From Flavobacteriales bacterium UBA7690 (GTDB lineage Bacteria > Bacteroidota > Bacteroidia > Flavobacteriales_F > PHOS-HE28): a DNA stretch of 24,999 bases. The DNA is taken from positions 1 to 24,999 of the forward strand of contig DLGQ01000081.1 of NCBI GenBank assembly GCA_002482775.1, written 5' to 3'. The translations under genes and the position numbers were made by a program. Every line of letters starts with the position of its first letter. Positions within the stretch are counted from its first letter, which is position 1. Of this stretch, positions 24,365-24,999 are shown one piece after another. The notes under the pieces are model-generated. The model saw only the letters and a program-made list of their open reading frames with translations, made no database searches and was not told where the DNA came from.

Positions 24365-24805
24365 ATGATGCCTCCCTTACAACGCCATCCACTACTGCAG
24401 CCACTAAGCCGCGAACATCACCAAGGGCTGTTGCTTTGTTGGCGCATCAGGCGGGACCTGCAGGCAGGTACGGACCTCGGAACGGTGCTGGAGGAATGCC
24501 GCGCGTTCTTCCACAGCGAGCTGTTGCCGCACTTCGCCGTGGAGGAGGAAGTGGTGTTCCCTGTGCTGGGGCCGAAAGATCCTTTGGTACACCGTGCCAT
24601 CACTGAACATCGGCGCATCGCACGGCTCTTCCTTCGTATCGCTGATCCACGAACGACGCTCAGCCTCATCGAGGATGAGCTGGAGGCGCACATCCGTTTC
24701 GAGGAACGAGTGCTGTTCCCTCGCTTGCAGCACGTGGCCACAGCGGAAGAACTGGACCGGATAGACCGTGTGCATGGCGTGATGATGGGAACGTTCGTGA
24801 AGTGA
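24365..24805 (+). CDS. Hemerythrin-like (HHE) domain protein
   Basis: A 146-residue helical protein. The expected metal ligands are visible: His18/His19 (SREHHQ), His50 (FFHSEL), His56 and Glu60/61 (PHFAVEEE), His82 (TEHRRI), His109 and Glu113/114 (HIRFEERVLFP). This is the di-iron site pattern of HHE-domain proteins, which bind O2 or NO or take part in Fe-S repair and iron handling. It is 132 bases after the globin gene, possibly with its own promoter, and is followed by a clear hairpin. The start is ATG at 24365 or the next at 24368. Confidence 0.9.
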   Translation: MMPPLQRHPLLQPLSREHHQGLLLCWRIRRDLQAGTDLGTVLEECRAFFHSELLPHFAVEEEVVFPVLGPKDPLVHRAITEHRRIARLFLRIADPRTTLSLIEDELEAHIRFEERVLFPRLQHVATAEELDRIDRVHGVMMGTFVK

Positions 24806-24838
24806 GCGGGCGCTATCGGCACGACGGGTAGCGCCCGT
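24806..24838 (+). terminator. Hairpin terminator after the hemerythrin gene
   Basis: CGGGCGCTA (24807-24815) pairs perfectly with TAGCGCCCG (24829-24837) with a 13-base loop, plus a G-T pair outside. It starts directly after the stop codon. There is no T run. Confidence 0.65.
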
Positions 24839-24861
24839 AGGGTGGGCGATGTGGTCGCCGC

Positions 24862-24869
24862 TAACTTTG
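24862..24869 (+). promoter_or_regulatory. -7 box TAACTTTG for the last gene
   Basis: An exact TAnnTTTG match 5 bases before the GTG at 24875. Transcription would start at or near the start codon, so the mRNA may be leaderless. No obvious -33 box. Confidence 0.5.
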
Positions 24870-24874
24870 GACCC

Positions 24875-24999
24875 GTGAGCGATACCGTGCATCCTGTTGT
24901 TGGCCTGAACGAAGATTCTGCTGCGGAACTGCGCGAGCGGATCAAGGAGTTGCGTTGCTTGTATGCGTTGGCACATGTGGCCCAGGAGGCGCATACCTC
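24875..24999 (+). CDS. Partial gene, probable sensory (PAS or histidine kinase type) protein N-terminus
   Basis: Only about 41 codons are in the window. The frame is VSDTVHPVVGLNEDSAAEL, then RERIKELRCLYALAHVAQE. The phrase ELR..IKELRCLYALA resembles linkers that open PAS/GAF sensor histidine kinases (KIKELxCLYxIS type). The GTG start follows a -7 box. The product is a tentative call from a short segment. Confidence 0.4.
   Translation, partial: MSDTVHPVVGLNEDSAAELRERIKELRCLYALAHVAQEAHT

Noticed and set aside
1..24999. CRISPR array, insertion sequence or prophage genes
   Set aside because: No regularly spaced short repeats, transposase motifs, terminal inverted repeats or phage proteins were found. 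The duplication at 7638-15411 is not bounded by any insertion-sequence ends I can see.

Overview
This window looks like chromosome of a high-GC member of the Bacteroidota, most likely an uncultured Flavobacteriales-type bacterium. Three things support this: several secreted proteins end in type IX secretion system (T9SS) type A sorting domains, recognisable promoters have the Bacteroidota -7 form TAnnTTTG or a close variant, and most genes lack a Shine-Dalgarno sequence. The taxon is an inference; no rRNA or tRNA is present.

Layout. Positions 1-3185 (+): the 3' part of peptide deformylase, a TPR lipoprotein and a thioredoxin-fold protein in a tight operon, then a lysine/alanine-rich histone-H1-like protein and a SIMPL-domain exported protein. 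Positions 3290-7536: secreted and hypothetical proteins, including a T9SS-exported plastocyanin-like copper protein and an exported protein with a symmetric six-cysteine motif. Positions 7638-15411 (- strand): two large paralogous surface proteins (778 and 945 aa), each preceded by a copy of the same intergenic sequence and by a truncated (copy 1) or intact (copy 2) copy of one exported protein gene. A chimeric junction near 10551-10563 joins the truncated copy to a fragment of a thioredoxin-like gene, as expected from an old tandem segmental duplication. The two paralogs share a near-identical 1079-bp core but have different N- and C-terminal modules.

Positions 15766-16833: two stress-type genes, a disordered hydrophilic protein and a YciE/YciF ferritin-like protein with a histone-like tail. 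Positions 16834-19876: sparse coding, with one unknown His-rich protein, one Ig-like secreted protein, and a decayed dihydroorotase remnant antisense to the upstream side of the next gene.

Positions 19877-24805 form a coherent respiratory and gas-handling module. An Rrf2-family regulator with three potential Fe-S cysteines precedes a tightly overlapping operon: a CcoN-type haem-copper oxidase subunit, a CcoO-type cytochrome c fused to a second c-type domain, two small membrane proteins and a group III truncated haemoglobin. A separate hemerythrin-like gene follows. A dyad-symmetric operator candidate overlaps the promoter of the oxidase operon. The window ends in the first codons of a probable sensory protein. 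The most interesting parts are this O2/NO-type module with its operator, and the duplicated, module-swapped surface protein locus.
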